Assembly: GCA_011800805.1 (NCBI GenBank) | Contig: MPNW01000289.1 | Span: 32,374-96,373, forward strand | Origin: Hirudo medicinalis | Taxonomy: Eukaryota > Annelida > Clitellata > Hirudinida > Hirudinidae | Length of the DNA stretch: 64,000 bases | Reading direction: 5' to 3' | In this document: positions 39,547 through 53,200 of the stretch, one piece after another | Position numbering within the stretch: the stretch's first letter is position 1 | Layout of the letters: each line of letters starts with the position of its first letter | Notes under the pieces: generated by a model | Databases searched by the model: none | Told to the model about the DNA's origin: nothing | Seen by the model: only the letters and a program-made list of their open reading frames with translations | Translations under genes and position numbers: made by a program

Positions 39547-42500
39547 ATGGCGCGGCTATACTTTGCATTCACGTTATTTTTTACTTTTGTCGATTTGCAA
39601 AAATTTCCGTTTCAAAATACGTCTTTGCCATGGGAGGATAGAGTGGACGATTTAGTAAAAAGACTAACTCTCGAAGAAATGGTTCTTCAAATGGCCTTTG
39701 GCGGCGGAGATGCAGGTCCTTGCCCAGCGATAGACAGATTGGGCATAAAGCCATACAACTTCAATACTGAATGTCTGCGGGGTGTGGTTGCCCCGAACAA
39801 AGCTACAGCCTTTCCAGTGTCTATTGGAATGGCAGGAACTTTCAGGTGAATCTCAAAATTTGAGATTTTATATCTGAATAAAATATTAATAAAAGATATT
39901 TGAAGTTACGAAGTTCTTCATGACATGGCTGAGATCATTGCAACTGAAGCACGTGGAATTTATCGGGATGCCTCAGCCAAAGGAGATTATGACCACCAGA
40001 AGAGCATTAGTTGTCTTGCTCCTTTCATAAACATCATGAGGCATCCTTTGTGGGGAAGAGTGCAGGTTTAATTGAAAACATTAAAAGAAGTTATCCATTT
40101 ATTTTAAGGAATTCATTTGTGTTTTGCTTCACACAAACTACTACTTGAAGGAAATATATGGAGAAGACCCTTTTCTTTCTGGCTGGCTTACCACAGCTTA
40201 TGTGAAAGGTCTCCAAGGTAACCATCCCAAGTACATTAGAGCAAATGCAGGTTGCAAAACTCTGGCTGCTCATTCTGGTCCTGAAAACATTCCATCTTTA
40301 AGATTTTCTTTTGATGCAAAAGTAAGCACTTTCCCTGTTGTTATTTTTGCTTTGTGGAATATTTAAAGCAGGTCAGTTTTTTTTTCAGGTTAGTGAACGG
40401 GATCTCAGACTCACTTATCTGCCACATTGGAAGGCCTGCATTGATGCTGGGAGTTTGAATATTATGTGCAGTTACAACAGGTTCAGTTGTTTAGAGACAT
40501 GTGATTGAGTAGAATTGTGATCTTTTTTTGCTATTACTTATCTGTTATTAAGCCTTACTTCATTTTATTTTCAAAGTGTAAATGGAGTTCCAGCCTGTGG
40601 TAATAAGAGGATGATGATTGATATTGCAAGGAAAGAGATGGGATTTAAGGGCTACTTCATCAGTGACTGGGAGGCCATTCGGTTCATGCAGATATATCAC
40701 AAGTACACTCCCACACTTCTTGATGCTGTCGTGTTGGCTGTAAACTCTGGAGTTGACCTGGAACTACCAGGAAAGAGTCCTGCATATTTGCTCCTGTATG
40801 AGGCTGTTTTGAAAGGGCTAGTCAGGTTTAAAAAAACAGCAAGATAATATTAGAATTGATGTAAGTACATGATAAATATTGCATTGATGCCACAGCTACA
40901 ACACTATTGTGGAGAGCAACAAACGACTATTTTACACGCGAATGAGGCTTGGTCATTTTGATCCTGAAGATGGAAACCCCTACTCAAAAATAAATTCTTC
41001 CACTGTTCAAAGCCCACCACACAGAGAAGCAGCTATCATAGCAGCCACAAAAAGTTTTGTCCTCCTGAAAAATGAAAACTTACTTCCTTTGAAGCTTGGG
41101 TGGTTCAAAAAAATTGCTGTAATTCAACATGTGCTGTTATTCACTCTTTTGTTAAAGTAGATTCATCATGGTATTGCTTTGTTAGATGGTTGGACCAATG
41201 GCCAATAATCTTGAACAGTTATTTGGCTTGTACTCGCCAACCATAGACGAAAGATATGCGAAAACACCTTATCAAGGCTTGAACGATACTGCCAAGAAGG
41301 TTACTGTGGACTGGGGATGCAATGACAATGCCTGTTCCACCTACATTTCTGATCCTGTTGGTTAAGGTCCTTTTATAAATTGATTTATTTATCAATTATG
41401 ACTCTTTTATTTCTAGGTCATCCACGCTGTCATAGAGGCCGATTTAGTCATTATTTGTCTCGGAACAGGTTTCTCTTGCATTTTCTTGGTCTTGGTATCT
41501 TCATAAATGTTCTGTTGATAATATTTATTTAATTACTATGTTTCTTTACATAAGATGTGCTTTAGAAAGTATTAAATATGCATGAGCTAAATATCTTGAT
41601 CCAATTCATCAGGTCAGCAGATTGAGGGTGAGGGTTATGATAGAGTTGACCTCAAGTTGCCAGGTCACCAAGAAGATCTGCTCAAGGATGTCATCAAATA
41701 CTGTGATTGTTTTGTTAAAGTTTCATGATTCTTTTAAATATTCTTTTTATTATTCGGGTAAACATTTTGCTATAGTAATGGGACAAGCGATATACTGGGA
41801 GCATTAATTGTTTTTTTTGTCATCACATTTTGCTTCATTGCACTAACCAGCTTAACCATCTAGTTAACTGTGAAACACCCTTTAAAATATTAATTGATTC
41901 AACTCTAGCACTGAAAAACTTCTGCTAAAGTTGATCTCATCTTCAATACAGCAAAGTCACCTGCATTGTTGCTGTTGTTCTCTGCTGGTCCAGTTGATAT
42001 TAGATTGGCGGATGTGAGCCCAAAAATTGCTGCCATATTGCAATGCTTCCTCCCTGCTCAGGGTACTGGGGATGCCTTGAAAAGGGTATTGTTTGAGATC
42101 GACGGGGAAGTTACTAGCCCTGCAGGAAGACTTCCGTATACGTGGCCATTATCCCTTGAACAGGTATGTATGATTTTTAATATAACTTTGATTTCTTGAG
42201 AGAATTGCTCATTGTGGATTTCATTTTATCATTCTTTGCCAATGTTGTTTAGCTGAACAAGGTGACTAAAATCTATTATGTCCATTTAGTTATTAGAGTT
42301 GCTAAATTTGTTCTCAGATTCCTCCAATGGAAAATTATTCCATGGAGGGGAGAACTTACAGATATTTCAAGGGGCCTGGAGATCCTTTGTATCCCTTTGG
42401 GTATGGAATGTCTTACAGCAAATTCACTTACAAAAACCTATTGGTGACCCCAAAAACAATCAAGGGATCTGTCAATGTATCAGTGTCAGTTGATATTTTC

Positions 42501-42923
42501 AATGTGGGACTTTATGGCAGTGATGAGGTGTGAAAAGTGTGTCTATAAAAGTAGTTATTTATCGATTTTAACAAAGAACTTGTAATTCAAGGTAACTCAA
42601 GTGTATGTGAAGTGGGTTGGTACACATGTCCTCATGCCTCAGCTGCAGCTTGTGGCTGTGAGCAGGAACCATGTCAAGCATTCAAATGAGCCTCTTAATG
42701 TCATCCTATCATTTTCTTCAGATCTTTTGAAAGTCTGGGATGAAGTGAAAGGATTTTACTTTCACCCTGGTATTTTTAAAATAAATTACTTTACTTTTTG
42801 TCTAATTAAATTAAAATTTTATTTATAGGTAAAGTTGATCTGTTCGTTGGGGGTCAGCAGGTTGGGCAGTCCAAGAACGTCAGCTCAAACATTCTCTTTG
42901 ACTACATGGAAATTGTCGCTTAA
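39547..42923 (+). CDS. Glycoside hydrolase family 3, beta-xylosidase-like (secreted)
   Basis: Predicted secreted GH3 enzyme that cleaves terminal beta-linked sugars, closest in style to the plant/fungal beta-xylosidase/arabinofuranosidase branch. Thirteen exons: 39547-39845, 39906-40065, 40151-40321, 40389-40480, 40577-40825, 40896-41118, 41186-41356, 41417-41468, 41613-41702, 41952-42163, 42318-42527, 42592-42769, 42829-42923. All phases agree, giving 733 aa, normal for this branch. A signal peptide (MARLYFAFTLFFTFV) leads into LPWEDRVDDLVKRLTLEEMV. The catalytic nucleophile is the Asp of GYFISDWEAI (about 271). Other landmarks are NTECLRGV, GEDPFL and IKY-TGQQIEGEGYDR-like segments of the second domain, then PFGYGMSYSKF and a fibronectin III-like C-terminus. 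The substrate cannot be told from sequence. Confidence 0.93.
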
Positions 42924-43908
42924 ATTGTTGATGCGTCTGTTCGATACTCGCTTCTTTTGTTTATTAACAGCATTAAGTTACTATGAAAGCAAAGTTTCAC
43001 TTTCGCCAGCAATTAATTAGCCATCTCCTTGTTGCAAGTTGTAATGTCATTAAATTGTTGCCAAAGCTAGATATAAAGTGAGAATGATTTAATTAAAACT
43101 GTTGCTTAGGCTTGGAGGTCCACAGACGTAAAACTTCAAATTGTCCGGGGACGCTAAAAAAATCAAGGAACGTTCAAGTTCGGCTTTGGCACCGATAGCA
43201 TCTCAGACATAAATTAAATCGAGAATAAATAAAATTGTGCTTATATGCTTAGTGAGCGGAGACCGGGATAGTCGGTTTAGTTCCTGGAGAAAAAGCTTAC
43301 TGGGCCGAGTTCCGAGTGATGTGAAGCTGTCGGGAGCATCATTATAACTGAGGCAAATGTCTAATATATTGATTGTAGTTTTTACCACATGTGGATGAGA
43401 ACATCATTTTAATGGAAAAAGAATTGGTCCGTGTCTGGAAACGATTACAAACAGTCTTAGATCATGGAGAAGACAAATGATCGAGTTTAACAAGGAAACG
43501 TGGTAAGAACTTTGAACAGGATGAATTTGTTGATTCGCCGAGAAATATGTTTGAAACTTCAGTGGGTTTGGAGTCGTTGAACATAAAAACAAAAAAAAAT
43601 TGTGAAGAAAGTAAATTTTTGTATGGAATGTGCAACAATCTCTAGTTACATATCCTGCAAGATTGTTAGACTGTTACAAAATAGTCATTCTAATATCATC
43701 TTAGTTTAAAACTTATTTTATTTTATAAAATTATAAAACATAATTATATCCCTCTAAAAGTAAAATATTTTCAAATTAATATCGGAGCAAATTGACTTAA
43801 AGTTTTTGGTTTTCAATGTTTGTAAACATTTGATCGGAGTAATATTCTTAAAGATAAAACTAGCTTACGAATTAAAATCAATTAATCAAAGTTACTTTTA
43901 ACATATAG
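42924..43908. other. Spacer between GH3 and MED28
   Basis: This 985-bp AT-rich spacer separates two co-directional genes. It should hold the GH3 3' end and the MED28 promoter. No gene is seen; short minus-strand frames at 43203-43592 look random. Confidence 0.5.
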
Positions 43909-44894
43909 ATGTCGGACGGAAATCTTGTCGAAGCCCTCGAGTCGGCATTTCATGTGCGATTTGCATTATTTGTCAAGAATTTCTGTTTTATTTGATTTAA
44001 CAATATTCATGTTTTAAGTTAAATGACATAATTGATTTTTATGTTTTATTTGACATGATTTATTAGTAAAATAATTTTGTATTATTAAGCCAAATGTTGG
44101 TTGTGTGTTTTAATCAGGTCAATCCTGGACATTGTTAGAATATTGTGAAATTAGTGACAAAGACTCAAAAGTGCAGTAGATATTAGCACAATTCATATTA
44201 AAACTTAAAAAAAACAATTAATAGGCTGTTGAATTTGTTGCTTATTAAATATGTTTGAATGATGTCATAAAACAATTGCTGTTCAGGATATCTTGTTATA
44301 TTATACTTTATTCCAGTCTAAATTCACAAATGTTTAGTTGTGCTATAATTTCATAACAACAAACCAGTGGTAAAAACACATAACCAATCTTTTGACTTTT
44401 CAGAATGTGCTATCAACACTAGCAAGCCAAGAACACTTCTATGTAACTGGTGACCAGAATGAAAACAAGAGCAGTGAGTAGTTTTTTTTTTAGTATTTTG
44501 GATTGTCTAGGATTTAACGGACTTTAATTAATAATCGTGCAGGTATGGAAAAAGCTATCAGCAATTTCTTGGAGCAATCAAGAAAGCTTGATATTTTCTT
44601 CCATCACAAGGCAGCACTACTCACTCAAGGAGAGAGAGAGGTTGGTAAAGTTACCTTGGAAGTGCTCCAAAAGTATGAATAAGGATGAATTAATCACGCT
44701 TTTATTTGCAGGATTTGGAAGATTTGAGAAGCGAGCTACAGAGGAAAGATCAGATTCTCCAGAAGTTGGGCGAGAAATACCAGGCATGGAAACAGAGTGC
44801 CAACAGGAGCACAGGATCCGGAAGTTCACAGACATCCTCCCAGAACCAGCCAACGAATTCACAGACGAACAGCCAAGAGACATCAAATAATTAA
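43909..44894 (+). CDS. MED28: Mediator complex subunit 28
   Basis: Head-module-associated subunit of the nuclear Mediator co-activator of RNA polymerase II. Four exons: 43909-43953, 44404-44473, 44543-44640, 44712-44894, in agreed phase, giving 131 aa. The pattern follows vertebrate MED28: LVEALESAFHNVLSTLASQE, then MEKAISNFLEQSRKLDIFF, then the helix DLEDLRSELQRKDQILQKLG and KYQAWKQ. The Ser/Asn/Thr/Gln-rich C-terminal tail is less conserved, and the vertebrate Pro/Ala-rich N-terminus is absent, so the protein is shorter (vertebrate about 178). A poly(A) signal overlaps the stop codon. A 152-codon antisense frame over exon 4 is a shadow. Confidence 0.92.
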
Positions 44895-44899
44895 ATAAA
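44894..44899 (+). promoter_or_regulatory. Poly(A) signal AATAAA abutting the MED28 stop
   Basis: AATAAA begins on the last base of the TAA stop, implying a very short 3' UTR. This is the same arrangement as in the Par-3-like gene. Confidence 0.5.
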
Positions 44900-47265
44900 A
44901 AGACATTTTTCACACGATTAAAAATACGTTGAAATCTCTTGCATTGTTGAGTGGCATTCCATCTATTTGAAATGCGAAACCGTGGATGTGCGGCGTTGTT
45001 ATGAGGCTTGTTATTGTTCTCGGCTGGAGGGGCGTGGTTGAGTTGCTGTTTATTTAGTTGTTGGTGAAATATCACTCGCTTGTTATCTCTGTGAAAGATC
45101 TGAGAACTGCAAACAACGCTTCATGAGGAGAGGCCGATGAAAAAACAAACTGAGGGGTTTGAGGGCTGCAAGGTTAATTGGGCCACCACGTGACCTACAA
45201 TTCTCTTTGAAATGCTCTTGTCTTTATTATTTCATCTAATTATATCATTTATTTCTTTTACATGTTTAATGTGGTGTATTTAATATAATTTAGTTTAATT
45301 AGTCTTGTTCTTGACTGCCATTTGAGTAACAAATGTTAATAACAGGTGTTTAAAACCGTTTCGTTCGGCAAATTATGTATTGCTACAAATTTGTGAATTC
45401 ATGAAAACGTTTCACGGTTTGTAGCAACTGAAGTAATTTCACTTAAATTTGTAAAAGGTAACAACTTACTGTCCTAAAGTTGGTGATGACCATCACTTTC
45501 GTTGACCAGACATAATTTGTTGAATTATTGACAATGGTCACGTTGCGTAACATTCCATCTGACATTTCAGGATTCCTGATAACCATCGGTTCAAGTGTGA
45601 AGAGTCTATCCTTTCTTCCTTAAACTTTTTCTCACTCTTTATGGCGTGAAGCAATCGTAATCACAGCGACTTTTATTTTGTATTCACGAATGTAAAATAT
45701 AATTACGATTAATTGGTTAAGAGGGAATTTTAATTCCATTTCATGGAGTCATCCATACCTGGGTGAAGACCACATGGCACCACAACTAACCGACGTGGTG
45801 CCTGCCTCCCCAAGGGTTAAATTTCTTTCAATGCAACCGCTCCTAGCGTATCCCCGCACCCAACACAAGATGTTCCATTCGCGCGCCATCTGCTAACTTG
45901 GCAATTCATCACCATGTTTTGCAGACATGTTAAATTTATGAACTCTAAGCAATCCGTCCGCCCTCTTAACAATGACTTCTCATGGTGCTTGTCTCTGAAG
46001 AAGTATGTCGGTTCATTCTAGTTGTAATGAATTTCTTTAAAAAGTCCAATCCCATATCGCGCCATTCCCGAATGTTGAAGAGAGATTAACAACTGCGAAC
46101 GTCTTTGTTCAGCAAGAAGGTATTGTCTCCCTGAAATACAGCTTGGTAATTTGAGAACGGAGGCGTTTCAAAGAGAGGAAGAGATAAAAGGTATCTGATT
46201 CTGCGAATTAAGAATCGAAAAAGTAAAGTTGTTGCTTTTAATCGCAGTCGGGATTTACTGCTCTCTTAAGAGTCTGTGTGTGAAGCTAACAACAGATGCA
46301 ACGCAGTACCACTCTGCTTGATGTATTGCGCTGGCTCACTTCCATCATCACGTGTTCTCAATTTGTCGAATTTTTTGCCCTTTGAATTATTGTTCCCCTC
46401 TTTCGTTGGAGGAGATTCGTCCGACATAATCGGATTTCTAAGGACTATAAATCGCTCTCACGAAATGGGCGTGAGGTGGGACATTTCCTCAAGATGAACT
46501 GATTTGTTGGGACACGAGCAGGATCATCTGCGATGAAATTAATCATTGCTCTTTCTCAGACATCGCGCCACCTCCCTGGTGTCACATGTTAAGCTCGCAT
46601 CTTTCAGTCACTTTCACAGGTCGACTGCTAATGCCTTAACAGCTTTTAAATTGCCGAGCTTTAAATCCCTCCATCCAGTCGCTGCCGACACTTTTTCTTT
46701 CCTCTGAGTGACCACGTTTCTCTTCCTGGACTTGGAATTCAACGAGATTAGAGGGGCTCATAAGGAAAGGCATAAAGTAGCGAGGACATTAAGAGTTTCA
46801 ATTTCACCTGATTCCTCGTGAATATTTGACGAGATGACGTCGAAGATGATTTCTGCTGTTGTCGAGCGACAAACGTTCCTTCAGTATTTTGCAAACCATT
46901 CAATCAGCTAATAAGAATCGTTTGCATTCGAAGGAAGTGACTATTTTCTCCTAAACCCACGAGAATAACTAGCTTGCGATGTCTGGCGAAGAATTACTTT
47001 TGACCAACTGGAAAGCTCGGAAAACGTAGCTCCACCCCCTGGAGTCTGATTGACAAGAGAGCAAAAACAATTAATTAGCATCTCAACAGTTTATCGGCTG
47101 AAGGAAAGTTTCTGAGCTCAGAGTCGGTTTCTCTTTCAAACCGTCAAGTGTTCGCGCCCTCTCGCGGTATTCAGTGTTCGCTAATTTCATCTCATTAGTG
47201 GCTTCCGAAACTATGTAGGTCTTGAATTTGTAAAAATATTGCTTAATTAGGCCCGTTGGTTTATA
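44900..47265. other. Intergenic region upstream of the T-box gene
   Basis: No gene is recognised. The 2.4-kb stretch is less AT-rich than its surroundings in places and presumably carries T-box promoter elements. A 73-codon frame at 46276-46497 has no recognisable features. Confidence 0.5.
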
Positions 47266-50200
47266 ATGGCTACGTTGTCACCAACTTCGCGTTTAATGAA
47301 ATCTCCTCGCGAAATGGAAATATCCGATCACAAGAAGGAACTCGGTAACCTGGGACGAGTGAACGTCTATTCGATGGATCCGTTTTTTCCGCATTTTTTC
47401 CAATTGCCCAGACCTCCATTTGCTAGAGCTTTTGATTCTCGACCTCAGCTTCCTTTCCTGGATCATCGAGTGATGCGTGACTTGTATAGTTATTTCTTTG
47501 CACAACAATGCGCAGATTCAGACAGAGGACCACCAACTTTGCCCATCGAGTGCTCGGGTCTTAAAGCTGATTCTGACAGACAGAGGGAGACAAGTCGCAA
47601 CTCTGAGATGTGCATGGAATCATCTAAGCCTCTTTTCAAAACCAATTTTTTCTGTTACGGCCTTCCGCACATGGAAGGCAGAAGTTTTCATCAGAACCCC
47701 GTGGATTCTAAGTTGAGCATCTTTCACAGAAATCTTGATCAGCAACCCAATCTCATGAGTTTCTTATATCAGGCTACAAGTCGATCAGTTCATAAACTTT
47801 TTATTGAACTCGAAGGAAAGAATCTATGGAGACAGTTTCATTCGTTTGGCACCGAAATGGTCATTACGAAGAATGGCAGGCGAGTTTCATTTGACTAAAT
47901 TTAAGTAGTGGTTTATAATTGTTACAGTGAATTTACTTGTTTATTCAAATTGATTTAATCGAATGTTGTCAAAAATTCAATATCTTTGCATCTCGTTCGT
48001 AATCCACGTCAAGATATGAAACTGACTGTTCGACCAACAAACAAATCCCCTCTTGTAGGGTTAGGGGTGTCTAATGTTGTCCATGACACGATGATATCTG
48101 CCTCAACAAATAGTTAGAGGTATTATTCAGACCGATAAAATATCGAAATACAACTTCAATTTCGCAGTCTTGGATGTGCTGCAAATTTGGCAATCTTTTG
48201 AAAATAGCCAAATACATATCTTTAAAGATTATTTGAATACTTTTGAGTTTACTGATATTTTGTTGTTTGTTGGACTATCAATAAGGTTGATCAATAGGGT
48301 TGATCAATAGGTCAATTATAATGTTGGATAGCTTTTAAGGCTGGATTCTAAAAGGTGCCTTGATGTTTTATGACATAAAAATAATTATATTATTACTTAT
48401 AATTCTTAATATATTAATAATAATTCTTCTTATTAAATAAAATAAAATATTATTAATTATAATTATTAATATAATTATATGATGTTAGTAAATTTTGAAA
48501 AGCAATGAGCAGTTGATGGAGCGTGAAAACGGTCAATTAATTCTCATCGAGAAAAAACTGACCTTTAAAAGTTCTGGTTGTGAGTAGTTGTTCTAGCAAT
48601 TCAAAGTTATTCCATTCTCAAATGCTTGAAAACACCGTAACAATATACAACAAGACCCAATATCAGACAACTTTACATAATAATATTCAGTAATACGCTT
48701 ATAATATCCATTAATATACAACAATACCAAATAACATTCATTAATACACAACAAGATCCAATAACACTTAATAATATATTACTATAAATATCTGCTAAGA
48801 GGCTTGTTGATAGCCAGTTAACTGGTTTGATTGTGGATTTCCTTCCTTTTCTTGTGAATACATTTCAGCTTCTTAGACCTTCCACTCATCTAAATGTTTG
48901 TAAGAAGAATTTATTCATTTCTTGGCAGAGTGAAATTATACAAATATAATACTTTGTAGTTTTTATACATTTATGACTGTTAAAGAAGTATTCCACTTTT
49001 AAGCATTTCAAAATGGTTTTGTTAATGTTTTATCGGGTTGGGTTGAAGCAAGTATTTCCTAGATTGGTCGCGAGTGCAAGAATAGAAAAGCATTTTCAAA
49101 TTGTTTAGTGAAATATTTTCTTTCCGAAATGCAACAAGAATGAGGTGAGTTATTCATAATTCGGTGTCTCCAAAATTTTGAGCATTCCTATGATGTCCTT
49201 CTTTCCACTGAAGCACTGAGGTCATGTCATGGCGTGCGTGCAAGTTATCTCAGAGGATTGCGGTGCGGCAAAGGCAAAGGTAACAGTCTTTATGCGTCGT
49301 GTTCGCAACCCTGCACTGTTAGGTAAATAGTTGACAAAAGTTATTTGGGGGCAAACTGTCGCACAACATGATGAGATGACTTTTTCTGATTCTCGCCCCG
49401 AGAGTCTCGGGGATAATAACCACTCAATCAACAACAATCTGGAGGGAGTTGGGCGTTGTCCACGCCAATCAAGACGAAACATGTTAATATATTTATAAAG
49501 TATTTTGCTTCATTTTTCAATAATATGACTTTCATTATCATCGTGGAAATTGTGGTTCATTTATATAACGCCTTAATGGTCAAGACTTCGCCTCTCACAC
49601 TGGCAGCACGGATTCGAATCCCGTTGCGGGAGCACCTTCCCAATCATCCAATTACGTAACGGATATGGATAAACAACAACAGATACGCTTCGTTGGGCGT
49701 CAGTAACATAGTGTTAAGGCTTTCGCTTCGGTGCGACTCCGTTAGGAGTTCAAATCCTAGCTGTTCGCAAGAGTTTCTACAACTAACATACAGAGACTAA
49801 CAGAGACGCTTTTTCGTTAATTTATGCAGATTCCCAGGAGCTCTTGGGACAAAAAATTACAATAACTGATTATTATAATATATCCAAACATATATTAAAA
49901 TCTGATGACTTGAATATACTTGATGGCAAACCAAATACCTGTTAAACCAAAAATGAAGATTCCGTTTAGATGTTGTAATCGAGTGTCGAACAGGTTACGA
50001 TGTCAATCAATTGAAGATTGACCTCAATTCCATAAGAACCTTAACGACAATCTTACAAGGTGTTCTGCCATTATTGCAACTATTTTCTCATATCGTCCTA
50101 CGGCTTTCCATTAATTATGGACCTCTATGATTTCAATTCAATTCCAACTTTCTGTCAGAAACCTCTCATTACCCTGGCAACTAATGCTAAAATATTACTC

Positions 50201-53200
50201 AATTTAATTACAACTAACTCGTCAATGATTAACAACATAATGTTGTTAAGTCCATGAGCAAGCCATAATCATCCATAATCCATTAATGAAACAGACGTCA
50301 ATGTATACGATTATTAAACGTTTCGAGTGGAAGATTTTCTTGAAAGCGTAAATACAAAATATCATTATTGGCATCAGAAATGACTGCTTAGTTTTTATTT
50401 AACCACTTAATAACATCACCTAACTGATCGAATTTACACTACTCTTATATATACTTATATATACTTTATTTCATTAAAATAGGTTTTTCGAAGTAGTTTC
50501 ACTGAGCGAATGAATAGCGTTCTACGAATTCAACATTTTAACATAATATCTGCCTCCGATTTGTTCGGAAAGAGCTGACCGTAACGCAAAATATATAAAA
50601 TCACTTCACAAATAAACGTGAAACGTCTGAATGTGAAGCACATCGAAACAAGTTTTGACTCAAATCAGTGACTTGGCGTCAGTGACTTTAAATAACCTTC
50701 AAGAGAAGTAGTTTGTTTTTTCTTAAACCCATCCTTCCTGAAAGATCCAGTCATCGCTAACTTGTATTGATGAATATTATTAAGAGCCTGAGGTGCCTCC
50801 CCTTTTCTGGCTACGGACTTCACCTGATGAGCTTTTCCAAATTGAATGAACTTATTTGCCTGAGAGTGAGCACTCCTCCCTCTGGGAGTGCAGCTATTGG
50901 GGTATGGGTATCGATACCAATGCTTTGACGCAATACTCCTAAAATCTCTGTCAAAACCAAAATTTCAAAGTATCTTCTTCCCTGCTGTTATTTCAGTTTT
51001 TGTAGCTTTGTGTCTCTTTGAGTCTCTAGGATCTGTTCTACTTTCTTTGAATGACGAGTGAGAGGGCGCACGTGAAACCATGGCATTGAAATAACAAATG
51101 TTACGTAATGAAACTACACATCGAGTGCTCGCTAAAGGTTCTTAATTTATTGAAGGTAAATTATTTTTTTTATTTTTTTTAGGACATTGTAAACAAAAAC
51201 ATACATAAAGAAAAATAAAAAGAATTAATTCGGCATTTCAGCACATTGCTAATAAGTATCGCACCTTTTTTCTCGACGTTATGTTGTCTGTTGCTTCAAC
51301 CGAATTTTCTCGAAAAGTGACATTTCCTGCAATTTACTGATATCGATGTTCTTTATTAAACTTGCCCTACGGATGTAAAACGTGGTTCGCAACCAAGGAT
51401 CAGATCAAAAGCCTCAACTGGTGCTTCCAAATTTGTCTTCCAAAAACTTTTCGCAAGTCAAAAGCAGTCTGAAAACAGCACATCCACCTGGTGATAATGT
51501 TTGATGTTCCTTCCACGGCAGCCGAAGCTACATGTTTCCAATCAACACGTGTGGAAGGTTGAATAATCATTCCTTAAGACTTAAATTCTCCTCGGCAATT
51601 AATGCTGAGTAACTGAACTTTGTGATGGGGTAATTTCAAGGGCTGTCTCAGAAGTAGAATCACCACTGATTTATGTGGATCCAAGATTGAGTAAGAAGGT
51701 TAAAATAATTGAATCATCCGATCAGTGAGTCATCGGCTAATACTTAAACAAATCATTAGCGATGATTTTCAGTTTAAAGTGAATCGAAGTTGACAAGGGA
51801 GGAGTCTCGGCAAAGATTTACTGAGCAGACATCGCCTTCAAACGAAGCCATTAAAATGTTACGCGTCATATAAGGTTCCACTTCTCATAAGTTGATCATA
51901 TACTTTTGCTCGGCGGAACTTTAAGTCCTCAAAGCTAATAAATTATTTTAAAAATATAACTCGGCTACTTTGTCATTTCGCAACTTATGTTGGTGTCTCG
52001 ATGCGTGCACTTAATCGACGTCGCTAAACTCGTTTGCTATCGTTTTTCGAACGGCAAATTTTGTTGGATATTATTGGTTGCCTTTCGAAGCAATTACGTT
52101 AACCTTTATAATATTTTATATTTATATTTTATATTTATATTTTATATTTATATTTTATATTTATATTTTATATTTATATTTTATATTTATATTTTATATT
52201 TATATTTTATATTTATATTTTATATTTATATTTTATATTTGTTTATTTATTTGTAAATGTAAAAATGTAAATGTAGTTCATTTACATAGCGCCATATGCG
52301 TAGCGTCAGAGGCGCTTTTTGTTAACCATTTATATAGCGCTCCTTCCCAAGGGCGCTTGCGGCAGTGCAGGCTGGGTTTCGAACACGACACATTACGACT
52401 GTTGCCATTACCACCGTATGCAGGAACGCAACCCATTCGGCCAACCTGCACGACAATTTTAAAATTTATTTGATTAAAGTCCGTTGCATGACTAAGATGA
52501 TTTGGACATATAATATTTTAAATTTAATTCTCATTTTTAAATTCAGGCGCATGTTTCCCTTGCCTAGCTTCCGCGTGTTTGGAATGGAACTGGAGGAGAA
52601 TTACATCATCCTCATGGACATTGTGCCAGTCGATCAGTTCAGGTATAAGTTCCAGGGAGCTTCTTGGACCATCGCCGGTAGGCTGATCCTGAGCCCCCAC
52701 AAAAGGCCTTCGTCCACCCTGATTCGCCTTGTTCGGGGTCTCTATGGATGGCTAAACCGGTGTCCTTTAACAGACTCAAACTGACCAATCATACGGCTGA
52801 AAAACAGGGTTACGTGAGTTGGAACGCACCTGATAATAACACGTCATCACTAATATCATTATTTTTATTACACTATTGTCTTAATCTAAACTTAAATTCA
52901 ACTACGGCGTTGATAATGTTGATGTGAGCGTTAATGATAATGATGATGGCAGTGATAATGATAATGTTGATGATGATGATAATGGTAGTCATGATGATGA
53001 TAATTGGAAGGAGGAGGAACTCGGGCAATGTCAGCGAGTCCATAAATGATTAACGACGTCTCCTAAGTTCCAACACTAGCAACGAGGAGCAATATTTCAG
53101 TAACATTACAACATTGTAATATTATTACAACATTACATTAATATTACAACAACATAATATTATTACAACATAATATTCTTACAACAACATAATATTATTA

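Noticed and set aside
44617..45075. 152-codon minus-strand frame
   Set aside because: Antisense shadow of MED28 exons 3-4, whose sense product is clearly conserved.
52078..52473. 131-codon Tyr/Ile/Phe-rich frame
   Set aside because: Runs over the 12-bp AT minisatellite and a SINE-like repeat in T-box intron 1.
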